Assembly (NCBI RefSeq): GCF_001426405.1
Contig: NZ_LMEP01000012.1
Span: 263,948-327,947, forward strand
Source of the DNA: Streptomyces sp. Root1304
Lineage (GTDB): Bacteria > Actinomycetota > Actinomycetes > Streptomycetales > Streptomycetaceae
Reading direction: 5' to 3'
DNA length: 64,000 nt
The notes under the pieces: model-generated
Told to the model about the DNA's origin: nothing
Seen by the model: only the letters and a program-made list of their open reading frames with translations
The model's database searches: none
Translations under genes and position numbers: made by a program
Part shown: one piece after another, positions 56,341 to 64,000 of the stretch
Numbering within the stretch: position 1 is the stretch's first letter
Layout: each line of letters opens with the position of its first letter

Positions 56341-58650
56341 GTGGAACGACGCATGCCGGTCGCGACGCACTGGGGCAGTTTCACCGCGGTGGTCGACTCC
56401 GGCCGGCTGGTGCGGATCGAGCCGAGGGGCGACGACCCGGCGCCCTCACCCATCGGCCCCGGGATGGTGAGGGCCGCCGAGGACAGCGCCCGCGTGCTGC
56501 GCCCCGCGGTGCGCAAGGGGTGGCTGAACGGCCTGCCGCGCGTCGGCGACACGGCCAGGGGCGCGGACGCCTTCGTGGAGGTGAGCTGGGACGACGCGCT
56601 CACGCTGGTGAGCGAGGAACTGCGGCGCGTCCGTTCGCGGCACGGAGACAGCGCGGTGTTCGGCGGCTCCTACGGCTGGGCGAGTGCGGGCGGTTTCCAC
56701 AACGCGCAGGGCCAACTCCACCGGTTCCTGGCGCTGGGCGGCGGCTACACCGACTCCCGCAACACGTACAGCACCGCGGCTCTGGAGGTCATCCTCCCGC
56801 ATGTGATCGGCGGGCATCCGTGGAGCTACCAGTCCCGGATGCCGATGTGGGACGAGATCGCCGAGAACTGCGAGCTGGTGGTGGCGTTCGGAGGGCTGGC
56901 CCTCAAGAACAGCCAGATCAACCCCGGCGGACTGGCCAGGCACCGGACGCGGGACCTGCAGCGCCGGTGCCGTGAGGCCGGGGTGCGGTTCGTGAACGTC
57001 AGCCCCCTCCGCAGTGATACGGCCGGCTTCCTCGACGCCGAGTGGCTGCCCGTCGTCCCCAACACCGACACCGCCGCGATGCTCGGCATCGCGCACACGA
57101 TGCTGGTCAACGGGTGGCACGACGAGGACTTCCTCAGCCGGTGCTGCGTCGGCTTCGACCGCTTCGCCGCCTACGTGCTCGGCGAGCTCGACGGCGTCCC
57201 CAAGGACGCCGCCTGGGCGGCGAGGATCACGGGCATCAGTGGCGAGGCGCTCACCGACCTCGCCCGCCGCCTCACCACGCAGCGCTCCCTCATCATGGTC
57301 AACTACGCGGTGCAGCGGGCGGACCACGGCGAACAGCCGATCTGGATGTCCGTCGTGCTGGCCGCCATGGCGGGCTCGATGGGGCGGCCCGGCTGCGGCT
57401 GGGGCGCGGGATACGCGACGATGGACGCGACCGGTGTCACCAGGGGCCGCCCCTCCGTGGCGGCGGTCCCCGAGGTCGCCAACCCCGTCCCGGACTTCAT
57501 CCCCGTCGCGAGGATCGCCGACACCCTGCTGCATCCGGGCAGGACCATCGACTACGACGGCCGGCGCCTCACGCTGCCCGAACTCCGCCTCGTCTACTGG
57601 TGCGGAGGGAACCCGTTCCACCACCACCAGGATCTCCACCGGCTGACCCGGGCCTGGCAGACCCCCGACACGGTGGTGGTGCACGAAGCGTGGTGGAACA
57701 CCACGGCCAAGTTCGCGGACATCGTCCTTCCCGTCGCCACCAGCCTGGAGCGCGACGACTTCGCCGCCGGATTCTCGGACCCCCACCTCGTCGCCATGCC
57801 GAAGGTCCGCGAGCCGGCGGGTGAGTCGCGCACCGACCACCGGATCTTCGCCGCCCTGGCCTCCCGGCTCGGATACGAGGGGGAGTTCACGGAGTCGCGC
57901 TCGGAGATCGCATGGGTCCGGCACCTCTACGAGCAGACGAGGGCCGCACTCGGTGGCACCGCCGCCCTGCCGGGCTTCGACGACTTCTGGCGGAGCTCCG
58001 CCGCCGAGCTGCCGGCGCTGAAGGGACCGTTCCCCGGCAGCTTCGAGGCGCTCCGTTCGGATCCGCGGGGGTTCCCCCTGTCGACGCCGTCGGGCCGGAT
58101 CGAGATCTTCTCCGAGGAGATCGACGCGTACGGCTACGACGACTGCGCCGGGCATCCGACCTGGTTCGAACCGGTCGAGTGGCTCCACGGCGATCTGGTG
58201 GACCGCTTCCCGCTGCACCTGATCTCGAATCAGCCCGCTTCCCGTCTGCACAGCCAGTACGACAACGGCAGCCACAGCCTCGCCTCGAAGATCCGCGGCC
58301 GTGAGCCCGTGACGCTCCACCCGCTGGACGCCGCGTCACGCGGGATCGAGAACGGCATGGTCGTCCGCGTCTTCAACGACCGGGGCAGCTGCCTCGCGGG
58401 CGCGATCCTGTCGGACGACGTCATGCCGGGCGTCGTGCAGCTCTCCACCGGGGCGTGGTGGGATCCGGAACGGCCGGGGCTGAGCGGAACGCTGGACCGC
58501 CACGGCAATCCGAACGTCCTCACGGCGGATCGACCGTGCTCGCGCCTGTCCCAGGGACCGAGCGCGCTCAGTGCACTGGTCGACGTCGAGGTCTACGGCG
58601 ACCCTCTTCCGGCTCTCTTCGCTTTCGCGCCACCCAAGCTCGAACAATGA
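56341..58650 (+). CDS. DMSO-reductase-family molybdoenzyme (BisC/TorA-like)
   Basis: About 769 residues, molybdopterin-guanine-dinucleotide enzyme of the DMSO/TMAO/biotin-sulfoxide reductase branch. There is no N-terminal Fe-S cluster motif, as expected for this branch. The serine ligand of Mo is in DSRNTYSTAALEVILP (about 146). Cofactor tracts: VVAFGGLALKNSQ, WCGGNPFHHHQDL, VVHEAWWNTTAKFADIVLPV and HLISNQPASRLHSQYDNGSH. No Tat signal is seen, so it is cytoplasmic, like BisC. Start GTG 56341 or ATG 56353 (unclear). It may repair oxidised biotin or methionine, or reduce small S/N-oxides. Confidence 0.9.
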   Translation: MERRMPVATHWGSFTAVVDSGRLVRIEPRGDDPAPSPIGPGMVRAAEDSARVLRPAVRKGWLNGLPRVGDTARGADAFVEVSWDDALTLVSEELRRVRSRHGDSAVFGGSYGWASAGGFHNAQGQLHRFLALGGGYTDSRNTYSTAALEVILPHVIGGHPWSYQSRMPMWDEIAENCELVVAFGGLALKNSQINPGGLARHRTRDLQRRCREAGVRFVNVSPLRSDTAGFLDAEWLPVVPNTDTAAMLGIAHTMLVNGWHDEDFLSRCCVGFDRFAAYVLGELDGVPKDAAWAARITGISGEALTDLARRLTTQRSLIMVNYAVQRADHGEQPIWMSVVLAAMAGSMGRPGCGWGAGYATMDATGVTRGRPSVAAVPEVANPVPDFIPVARIADTLLHPGRTIDYDGRRLTLPELRLVYWCGGNPFHHHQDLHRLTRAWQTPDTVVVHEAWWNTTAKFADIVLPVATSLERDDFAAGFSDPHLVAMPKVREPAGESRTDHRIFAALASRLGYEGEFTESRSEIAWVRHLYEQTRAALGGTAALPGFDDFWRSSAAELPALKGPFPGSFEALRSDPRGFPLSTPSGRIEIFSEEIDAYGYDDCAGHPTWFEPVEWLHGDLVDRFPLHLISNQPASRLHSQYDNGSHSLASKIRGREPVTLHPLDAASRGIENGMVVRVFNDRGSCLAGAILSDDVMPGVVQLSTGAWWDPERPGLSGTLDRHGNPNVLTADRPCSRLSQGPSALSALVDVEVYGDPLPALFAFAPPKLEQ

Positions 58651-58720
58651 CGCGAGCGCCGGAAATGCTTCTGTTCACCCTGTTTGCGCACGGGTGAGGG
58701 AATGAATACGGTGCGCAACC

Positions 58721-59272
58721 GTGACTGCACTGCGAAACCTCAAGTACGCCCAGTGGTTCAGGGGCGCCGACGTCGACGGCGACGGGTTCATCACCCAGCG
58801 GGACGTCCGCATGATGAGCGAGCGCTACATCGCCGCCCGCGGCGCCGCACCGGACTCGGGACCCGCCCGCCTGCTCACCGAGGGGATGGACGAGTTCTGG
58901 AGGAACGCGATCGCGCCGATGGACCAGGACGGTGACGGGAAGGTCGATCTGCGGGAGATGACGGAAGGATTCAGGCGCGTCCTGACCGACCCGGCCCTGT
59001 ACCCGCAGCAGGTCGAGCCGGTGACCGAATGCTTCTTCGACCTGGTCGACCTCAACGGCGACGGCAAGATCGACCGGGCGGAGTTCCAGCTGATGTTCGA
59101 CGCGGTGGCCGCCGTTCCGGGCGAGGACTGCGCCGACGTCTTCGAGGCCCTGGACCTGGACGGCTCGGGCGCACTGGACCGCACGGAGTTCCACCGGGCG
59201 CTGACGGAATTCTTCTACGGAGACGACCCGGCAGCCCCGGCGAACCACCTGTTCGGCAGGCTGACGGCCTGA
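58721..59272 (+). CDS. Calerythrin-type four-EF-hand calcium-binding protein
   Basis: 183-residue cytoplasmic protein with four EF-hand loops: DVDGDGFITQRD (17-28), DQDGDGKVDLRE (68-79), DLNGDGKIDRAE (110-121) and DLDGSGALDRTE (145-156); all have Asp at loop position 1 and an acidic residue at position 12 (Asp in loop 1, Glu in the others). It matches calerythrin, the actinobacterial calcium protein. GTG 58721 lies 70 bp after the molybdoenzyme gene; there is no strong terminator between them, so co-transcription is possible. It is closed by a hairpin at 59318. Confidence 0.94.
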   Translation: MTALRNLKYAQWFRGADVDGDGFITQRDVRMMSERYIAARGAAPDSGPARLLTEGMDEFWRNAIAPMDQDGDGKVDLREMTEGFRRVLTDPALYPQQVEPVTECFFDLVDLNGDGKIDRAEFQLMFDAVAAVPGEDCADVFEALDLDGSGALDRTEFHRALTEFFYGDDPAAPANHLFGRLTA

Positions 59273-59317
59273 CGGCCTGAGGGGCGGGACGCCAGGGCCC
59301 CTCAAGACGGAACACAC

Positions 59318-59346
59318 CCCGCCCGGCTCGACCCCGGCCGGGCGGG
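59318..59346 (+). terminator. Terminator after the EF-hand gene
   Basis: Arms CCCGCCCGGC (59318-59327) and GCCGGGCGGG (59337-59346) with a 9-nt loop, 45 bp after the stop and followed by TTCGTC. Confidence 0.7.
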
Positions 59347-59366
59347 TTCGTCAAACCCCTGACCAG

Positions 59367-59394
59367 CAAAATGACCCCTCCCGAAGGAGGGGTC
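59367..59394 (-). terminator. Terminator of the tRNA-Arg gene
   Basis: 9-bp arms GACCCCTCC (59373-59381) and GGAGGGGTC (59386-59394) with the stable tetraloop TTCG on the minus strand, followed by ATTTTGC. It begins 8 bp beyond the tRNA 3' end. Confidence 0.85.
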
Positions 59395-59402
59395 TCGCCG
59401 TG

Positions 59403-59475
59403 CGCCCCCGGCAGGACTCGAACCTGCGGCCAAGTGCTTAGAAGGCACCTGCTCTATCCACTGAGCTACGGGGGC
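59403..59475 (-). tRNA. tRNA-Arg (anticodon UCU)
   Basis: 73-nt tRNA on the minus strand. Acceptor stem GCCCCCG/CGGGGGC, D arm GCTC...GAGC, anticodon stem GGTGC/GCACT around CTTCTAA (anticodon TCT, for AGA codons), and T arm GCAGG-TTCGAGT-CCTGC; discriminator G, CCA not encoded. AGA is a very rare codon at this GC content. No integrase or partial duplicate of the 3' end lies nearby. Confidence 0.95.
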
Positions 59476-59768
59476 CGGGTGGTGATTGTGTGGCCAGGAG
59501 CCCCTTGTGGGTGGGGTGTGGCCTGCCGGGACAAGGATAGGGCTCCGATCGCCTTGGCCCGGTTGCTTCACCTGCGTGGCACGATGTGGAGGTTCGGTGA
59601 AGCGGAACGATAATCGCAGGCAGGTGCGATTCGCGCAGCGCTTTTCACGCCACTCGGGGCGGGTGTTGTGCACTCGTTATGCCTGAGGTTCCGGCCTTCA
59701 CCCCTCTCTTCGGCGCGCAGGGCCGCAATAGGCTTCAAAAACACTCATAAATTGGGCATTCTTCGCAT

Positions 59769-61388
59769 GTGGTGACCTTGGACGAACGGCCTCAGCTGAT
59801 CGACGCACTCTCCGCCCTGCGCGACCGTGTCGCCGCCGTGCGTCTCCCCCTCCCCCTTCCGGACACGCCGCGCGCCCGGCAGACCCGGACCGAGCTGCTC
59901 GCCCAGCTCGACGACTACCTCGTTCCCCGGCTCAAAGATCCCGACGCGCCGCTCCTCGCCGTCGTCGGCGGATCCACCGGCGCCGGCAAGTCCACCCTCG
60001 TCAACTCCCTTGTCGGGCGGCGCGTCAGCGAGTCCGGCGTCCTCAGGCCCACGACCCGCACCCCCGTGCTCGTCTGCCACCCCGAGGACCACCACTGGTT
60101 CGCCGGCATGCGCGTCCTCCCGCAGCTCACCCGCGTCTGGCTGCCGCAGGCCGACGAGGACCACCCCGCCGACGAAACGCCCCCCGAGGAGAACGCCCTC
60201 CGCGTCGAGACCGCCTCCTCCATGCCCCGCGGCCTCGCCCTCCTCGACGCCCCCGACATCGACTCCCTCGTCGTGGAGAACCGTCTCCTCGCCGCCGAGT
60301 TGATCTGCGCCGCCGACATCTGGGTGATGGTCACCACCGCCTCGCGCTACGCCGACGCCGTGCCCTGGCACCTCCTCCGTACCGCCAAGGAGTACGACGC
60401 CACCCTCGTCACCGTCCTCGACCGCGTCCCGCACCAGGTCATCGGCGAGGTCTCCCGCCAGTACGAGGCCCTCCTCGACAAGGCCGGCCTCGGCGACGTG
60501 CCCCGCTTCACCATCCCCGAGCTCCCCGAGTCCGCCGACGGCGGCAGCGGCCTCCTGCCCGACAGCGCCGTCGCCGCCCTCCGCGGCTGGCTCGCCCACC
60601 GCGCCGAGGACCCCGCCGCCCGCCAGCAGGCCGCCGACCGCACCGCCTCCGGCGTCATCGACTCGCTCGACGCCCGGCTCCCCGAGCTGGCCGGCGCCGT
60701 CGCCGCCCAGTACGCCGCCGCCGGACGCCTCGGCGGCGCCGTCGAAGCCGCCTACACCGCCCAGGGCACCCGCGTGCGCAAGGAGCTGGGCCGCGGCGCC
60801 GTCCTCGCCGGCGACGCCCGGACCCGCTGGCGCGGCTACCCCCGCGACAGCACCGCCGACGAACTCCTCGACGCCCTCGCCGAGTCCCTCGCCGCCCTCC
60901 TCCACTGCGCCGTCTCCGCCGCCGAGGAACGCGTCCGCGACGCCTGGCGGCGCGAACCCGCCGCCGAAGCCCTCGGGCCGCTGCGGACCGGCGCCGACCG
61001 CGACACCGGCGAGCGGATCGGCGTCGAGGTGCGCCGCTGGCGCCGCGTCCTCGAAGAGCTCGCCGAGGAAGAGGTACGCGGCCTGGAGCGGCCGTCCTCC
61101 TCCCGTACCGCCGTCCCCGAGGCCGACACTGTCGCCGCCCTCCTCGCCGCCTCCCTCCTCGGCGGCCGGCGCACCCGGGCCGCCGGCGAACGCCTCGCCG
61201 AACTCCTCGGCGCCCAGGCCGCCCTGCGGCTGCGCGACAAGGGCGGCGAACTGGTCCTCTCGTACGTCGACCGTGTCCTGCACGCCGAACGCGACCGGCG
61301 CCTCGCGCCCCTCGACGCGCTCGACGTGACCCCCGAGCCGCAGGCGGAGCTGATCGCCGCGCTCTCCGTACTCCAGAAGGAGAAGTGA
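59769..61388 (+). CDS. dynA: Dynamin-like GTPase (DynA type)
   Basis: 539-residue dynamin-superfamily GTPase. G1 motif [10 protein letters not shown] (67-76), a G2 Thr in RPTTRTP (about 94), a G3-type [10 protein letters not shown] (about 158-167) and a VTVLDRV segment in the G4 position. The second half is helical and charged, suited to self-assembly. No membrane span. GTG 59769; the stop is one base from the next start. With the following gene and ssb it matches the DynA/DynB pair described in Streptomyces, which stabilises sporulation septa. The upstream gap 59476-59768 includes an 8-bp inverted repeat GCTTCACC/GGTGAAGC (59565, 59596) and an AT-rich stretch near 59740. Confidence 0.85.
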   Translation: MVTLDERPQLIDALSALRDRVAAVRLPLPLPDTPRARQTRTELLAQLDDYLVPRLKDPDAPLLAVVGGSTGAGKSTLVNSLVGRRVSESGVLRPTTRTPVLVCHPEDHHWFAGMRVLPQLTRVWLPQADEDHPADETPPEENALRVETASSMPRGLALLDAPDIDSLVVENRLLAAELICAADIWVMVTTASRYADAVPWHLLRTAKEYDATLVTVLDRVPHQVIGEVSRQYEALLDKAGLGDVPRFTIPELPESADGGSGLLPDSAVAALRGWLAHRAEDPAARQQAADRTASGVIDSLDARLPELAGAVAAQYAAAGRLGGAVEAAYTAQGTRVRKELGRGAVLAGDARTRWRGYPRDSTADELLDALAESLAALLHCAVSAAEERVRDAWRREPAAEALGPLRTGADRDTGERIGVEVRRWRRVLEELAEEEVRGLERPSSSRTAVPEADTVAALLAASLLGGRRTRAAGERLAELLGAQAALRLRDKGGELVLSYVDRVLHAERDRRLAPLDALDVTPEPQAELIAALSVLQKEK

Positions 61389-61389
61389 C

Positions 61390-63237
61390 GTGGTGGATCC
61401 CGGAGCAGGGGTTGGGGTCGGGGACGCCGATGCCGACGGCGGTCGGGTGCGGTGGGACGACGGGCTGATCGCCCGTCGTGCCGCGGAGCGCGCGGGCGGC
61501 TCCGGTGCCTGGGTCGCCCCCGGCGCCGACGCCCCGGACGCCGACGGCGCCGAGCCCGACACCCTGCCGCCCCTCGGCGGGAGCTACGGCGGCCCCCTCC
61601 GTACCCGCCTCGACGCCCTCCACGAACTCGTCGGACTCTCCCGTACGCGGGTCGACAGCGACGCGCTCGCCGAAGCCGGACGGGTGCTCGACGAGGCCGC
61701 CGCACGGCAGCGGCTCTCCTCCCGGCACACCGTGATCGCCATCGCCGGCGCCACCGGCAGCGGCAAGTCCACCCTCTTCAACGCCTTCGCCGGCGTCCCC
61801 GTCTCCGAGACCGGGCTGCGCCGCCCCACCACCTCCGCGCCCATCGCCCTCAGCTGGTCCGAGGGCGCCGCCGGGCTCCTCGACCGGCTCGCCGTCCCCG
61901 GGCGGCTGCGCCGCCGCCCTCTCGCGGGCGGCGCGGCCCACACCGAGCTCCAGGGGCTCGTCCTCATCGACCTGCCCGACCACGACTCGGCGGTCACCGC
62001 CCACCGCGACCAGGTCGACCGGGTCCTCGGCCTCGTCGACGCCGTCATCTGGGTCGTCGACCCCGAGAAGTACGCGGACGCCGCCCTCCACGAGCGGTAC
62101 CTCCGGCCGCTCGCCGGGCACGCCGAGGTCACCTTCGTCGTCCTCAACCAGATCGACCGGCTCGGCACGGAGGCCGCCGACCTCGTCCTCGACGACCTGC
62201 GCCGCCTCCTCGACGAGGACGGCGTGGCACTCGGCGAGCACGGCGAACCCGGCGCGACCGTGCTCGCCGTCTCCGCGCTCACCGGCGACGGCGTACCCGA
62301 ACTCCGCGAGATGGTCGGGCGTTTCGTCCAGGAACGCACCGCCCCCGAGCGGCGCCTCGCCGCCGACGTCGACGCCGCCGCCATCCGGCTGCGCCCCGCC
62401 TATCTCGCCGACGGCCGGCCCGGCCTCGACGAGCGGTCCCGGGACGCCTTCACCGACCGGCTCGCCGTCGCCGTCGGCGCGCAGGCGGCGGGCGAGGCCG
62501 CCGAGCGGGTCTGGCGCCGGGGCGCGATCCGCGCCTGCGGGACGCCGTGGCTGCGGCTCTACCGCTGGTACGAGCGGATGCGCGCACACGGTTCCACCGA
62601 CCCGCACCTCGCCTCCCCGGTCGAGGACGAGGTGACGGCGCGCCAGCGCGTCGAGCAGGCGGTACGGATCGTCGCCGACGAGGCCTCGCGCGGGCTCCCG
62701 GCGCCCTGGGCGCAGGCGGTGCGCGAGGCGGCCGCGCGCGGGGCGGAGGGGCTGCCCGAGGCGCTCGACGAGCTGACCGCGAGCATCGGCGACCCGGCCG
62801 CGCGGCCGCCCAGGCCCGCCTGGTGGCCCGCCGCCGTCCTCGCCCAGGTCGCGATGACGCTCCTCCAGATCTTCGGCGCGCTGTGGCTGGTGGGGCAGAT
62901 CGTGGGTGTCGTGGAGCCGGGGCTGCTGCCGCCGGTCCTCGTGATGCTCGGCGGCATCATCGGCGGGCCGCTCGTCGAATGGGCCTGTGAGGGCGCGGTG
63001 AAGGGGCCGGCCCGGCGGTACGGGCAGGAGGCCGAGCGGCGCCTGCGGGAGGCCGCGGCCGCCTGTGGCAGGGCCCGGGTGCTCGATCCGGTGGCGGCGG
63101 AACTGGTGCGCTACCGGGAGGTGCGCGAGCAGTACGCGACCGTGACGGGGACGCGGCCGGGCACCCGGATCGTGGGCGGGACCCGCGCCGGGACGACGCG
63201 GCTCGGGGCGACGCGGGCGGGGGTACGGGCTAGGTAG
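61390..63237 (+). CDS. dynB: Membrane-anchored dynamin-like GTPase (DynB type)
   Basis: 615-residue GTPase with G1 motif GATGSGKSTLFN (about 118-129), RRPTTSAPIAL as G2, LVLIDLPDHDSA as G3 and FVVLNQIDRLG (N-Q-x-D) as G4. Two adjacent membrane spans (about 480-527, VLAQVAMTLLQIFGALWLVG and LPPVLVMLGGIIGGPLVEW) form a hairpin anchor, as in DynB. GTG 61390 follows GAAGGAG inside the dynA end. The C-terminus is Arg/Thr-rich. The two proteins would assemble at the division septum. The assignment rests on the pair, the membrane hairpin and the ssb neighbour. Confidence 0.85.
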   Translation: MVDPGAGVGVGDADADGGRVRWDDGLIARRAAERAGGSGAWVAPGADAPDADGAEPDTLPPLGGSYGGPLRTRLDALHELVGLSRTRVDSDALAEAGRVLDEAAARQRLSSRHTVIAIAGATGSGKSTLFNAFAGVPVSETGLRRPTTSAPIALSWSEGAAGLLDRLAVPGRLRRRPLAGGAAHTELQGLVLIDLPDHDSAVTAHRDQVDRVLGLVDAVIWVVDPEKYADAALHERYLRPLAGHAEVTFVVLNQIDRLGTEAADLVLDDLRRLLDEDGVALGEHGEPGATVLAVSALTGDGVPELREMVGRFVQERTAPERRLAADVDAAAIRLRPAYLADGRPGLDERSRDAFTDRLAVAVGAQAAGEAAERVWRRGAIRACGTPWLRLYRWYERMRAHGSTDPHLASPVEDEVTARQRVEQAVRIVADEASRGLPAPWAQAVREAAARGAEGLPEALDELTASIGDPAARPPRPAWWPAAVLAQVAMTLLQIFGALWLVGQIVGVVEPGLLPPVLVMLGGIIGGPLVEWACEGAVKGPARRYGQEAERRLREAAAACGRARVLDPVAAELVRYREVREQYATVTGTRPGTRIVGGTRAGTTRLGATRAGVRAR

Positions 63238-63320
63238 CGGCCCCCCAGGGCCCCCGGGCCGCCTCCGGGACCCCAGGGGCCCCGTGCCCCAGGGGCCCGC
63301 GCCCCCAAGGGCCCCCGGAA
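63238..63320. repeat. Degenerate CCCCAGGGGCCC repeats between dynB and ssb
   Basis: Imperfect repeats of about 16 bp around CCCCAGGGGCCC, after the dynB stop. They can form several alternative GC hairpins and may serve as terminator. The rest of the gap to 63495 has no gene. Confidence 0.6.
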
Positions 63321-63495
63321 TGGACCCCGCCCTCTCCCGTCTCCTGCGATTCACCCTTCCGGGTGGGGGAGTTGTCCCCATCCGTCCGGCCGTCCACAGG
63401 CTCCGGCGGGTTCTTCCCGATGGCTCCACGATGGTGTCGACCGGCGAAGAGGCCGGAGAAGACGCGGCAGGTGAGAGCAGGGTGGGGGACGGATC

Positions 63496-64000
63496 ATGAA
63501 CGAGACGACCGTGACGCTCGTCGGCAACGTGGCGACGGCGGTGGAGTACCGGGACACGGCGACGGGCGGGGTCGCCAGGTTCCGTTTCGCGGTGCCGACG
63601 CGCCGCTGGGACCGGGTGCAGGAGCTCTGGTCCGACGGGCCGACGAGCTTCTACACGGTGTCGGCCTGGCGTTCGCTCGGAGCCAATCTCGCCGCCTCGG
63701 TCTCGGTCGGCGAACCGCTCGTGGTGCACGGGCGGTTGCGGGTGCGGGAGGACGAGCGCGACGGGCAGCGGAAGACCTTCGTGGACGTGGCCGCGCTGGC
63801 GGTGGGCCATGATCTGAGCCGGGGGACGTCGGCGTTCCGGCGCGCGGCGAGGCAGGAACAGCGGCCGGAACCGGCGGCGGGGGTGGAACCGGGGGCGGCG
63901 GGGACAGCGGCTCGGACCGGTCTGACGCGTGACCCCGTCGTCGGGTCGACGCGTGACCCGGCCCCCCGTCCGACGCTCCGTCAGGCGAACGCCGAGCCCG
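63496..64000 (+). CDS. ssb: Single-stranded DNA-binding protein, 3' truncated by window
   Basis: The first 168 codons are visible, open to the window edge. The OB fold begins MNETTVTLVGNVATAVEYRD, with RFRFAVPTRRWDR, FYTVSAWRSLGANLAASVSV, PLVVHGRLRVRED and KTFVDVAALAVGHDLS. After about residue 115 a disordered Gly/Ala/Pro/Thr-rich tail begins. Compared with standard SSB, WDRVQELWSDGPTSFYTVSAW is typical of the second Streptomyces paralogue (SsbB type), which acts in chromosome segregation during sporulation. ATG 63496 follows GGTGGGGGAC. The C-terminal end is not visible. Confidence 0.9.
   Translation, partial: MNETTVTLVGNVATAVEYRDTATGGVARFRFAVPTRRWDRVQELWSDGPTSFYTVSAWRSLGANLAASVSVGEPLVVHGRLRVREDERDGQRKTFVDVAALAVGHDLSRGTSAFRRAARQEQRPEPAAGVEPGAAGTAARTGLTRDPVVGSTRDPAPRPTLRQANAEP

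Noticed and set aside
59403..59475. tRNA-Arg as an occupied integration site
   Set aside because: No integrase and no repeated tRNA 3' end were found on either side.
59371..59613. 80-codon open frame on the plus strand starting near the tRNA
   Set aside because: It is antisense to the tRNA-Arg gene and its terminator. The peptide is the translation of tRNA complement, a common artefact.

Overview
The window is chromosomal DNA from an actinomycete, almost certainly a Streptomyces. GC is very high with strong third-position G/C bias and many GTG starts. The gene content is typical of the genus: S37 tripeptidyl aminopeptidase, GlcNAc-type GH3 hydrolase, CsoR-type copper operon, AfsR/SARP-like regulator, paired FluC proteins, a DynA/DynB-type dynamin pair beside ssb. 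The order copZ-copA, citrate synthase, mmsA and ssb looks like a conserved core segment rather than a chromosome arm. I see no prophage, integrase, CRISPR array or intact insertion sequence.

Layout. 1-6.7 kb: a secreted peptidase (5' end cut off), a Tat-exported GH3 hexosaminidase, a LysR regulator divergent from an EamA exporter with a clear operator between them, a zinc-ribbon membrane protein and a P-loop kinase. 6.8-11.0 kb: a LacI regulator facing a three-gene translationally coupled sugar-derivative operon (Gfo/Idh oxidoreductase, DUF993, TIM-barrel isomerase) across a near-perfect palindromic operator. 11.0-14.1 kb: a vapBC-type toxin-antitoxin pair and recD2. 14.2-16.0 kb: citrate synthase, then a long perfect inverted repeat, a strong minus-strand terminator and an array of C-rich-loop hairpins that looks like a structured RNA. 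16.0-19.5 kb: copA, copZ and prsW on the minus strand, with a CsoR operator that overlaps the prsW stop codon. 19.6-25.6 kb: antiporter, TetR with two tandem operators, MMPL exporter, secreted repeat protein and a small HTH protein.

25.8-32.2 kb is a myo-inositol catabolic cluster: a divergent IolE-like TIM-barrel gene, then iolC-iolB-iolD-mmsA behind a promoter with a perfect palindrome. 32.3-35.9 kb holds a striking fusion of an exported alpha/beta hydrolase, one membrane span and a cytoplasmic ABC ATPase, coupled to its permease. 36-44 kb carries a LuxR-type regulator, a VWA lipoprotein, a DUF1772 protein with its 3' end tandemly repeated, a SARP-like regulator, a PucR-type regulator and a transposase-derived gene whose first catalytic Asp is missing. 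44.3-53.7 kb: two coupled fluoride channels, uricase, an AlkZ-like protein, a DUF2079 membrane protein, a secreted CYTH-like protein, a secreted phytase-like protein, two tandem peptidoglycan-binding proteins and a flavoprotein.

53.8-59.3 kb: a TatA paralogue, a Cys/His-rich membrane protein, an Spo0M family protein, a DMSO-reductase-type molybdoenzyme and a four-EF-hand protein. Two copies of one palindrome (TCTACA-N4-TGTAGA) sit upstream of genes here and suggest a small shared regulon. The window ends with tRNA-Arg(UCU), the dynamin-like pair and the start of a single-stranded DNA-binding protein gene that runs off the edge.
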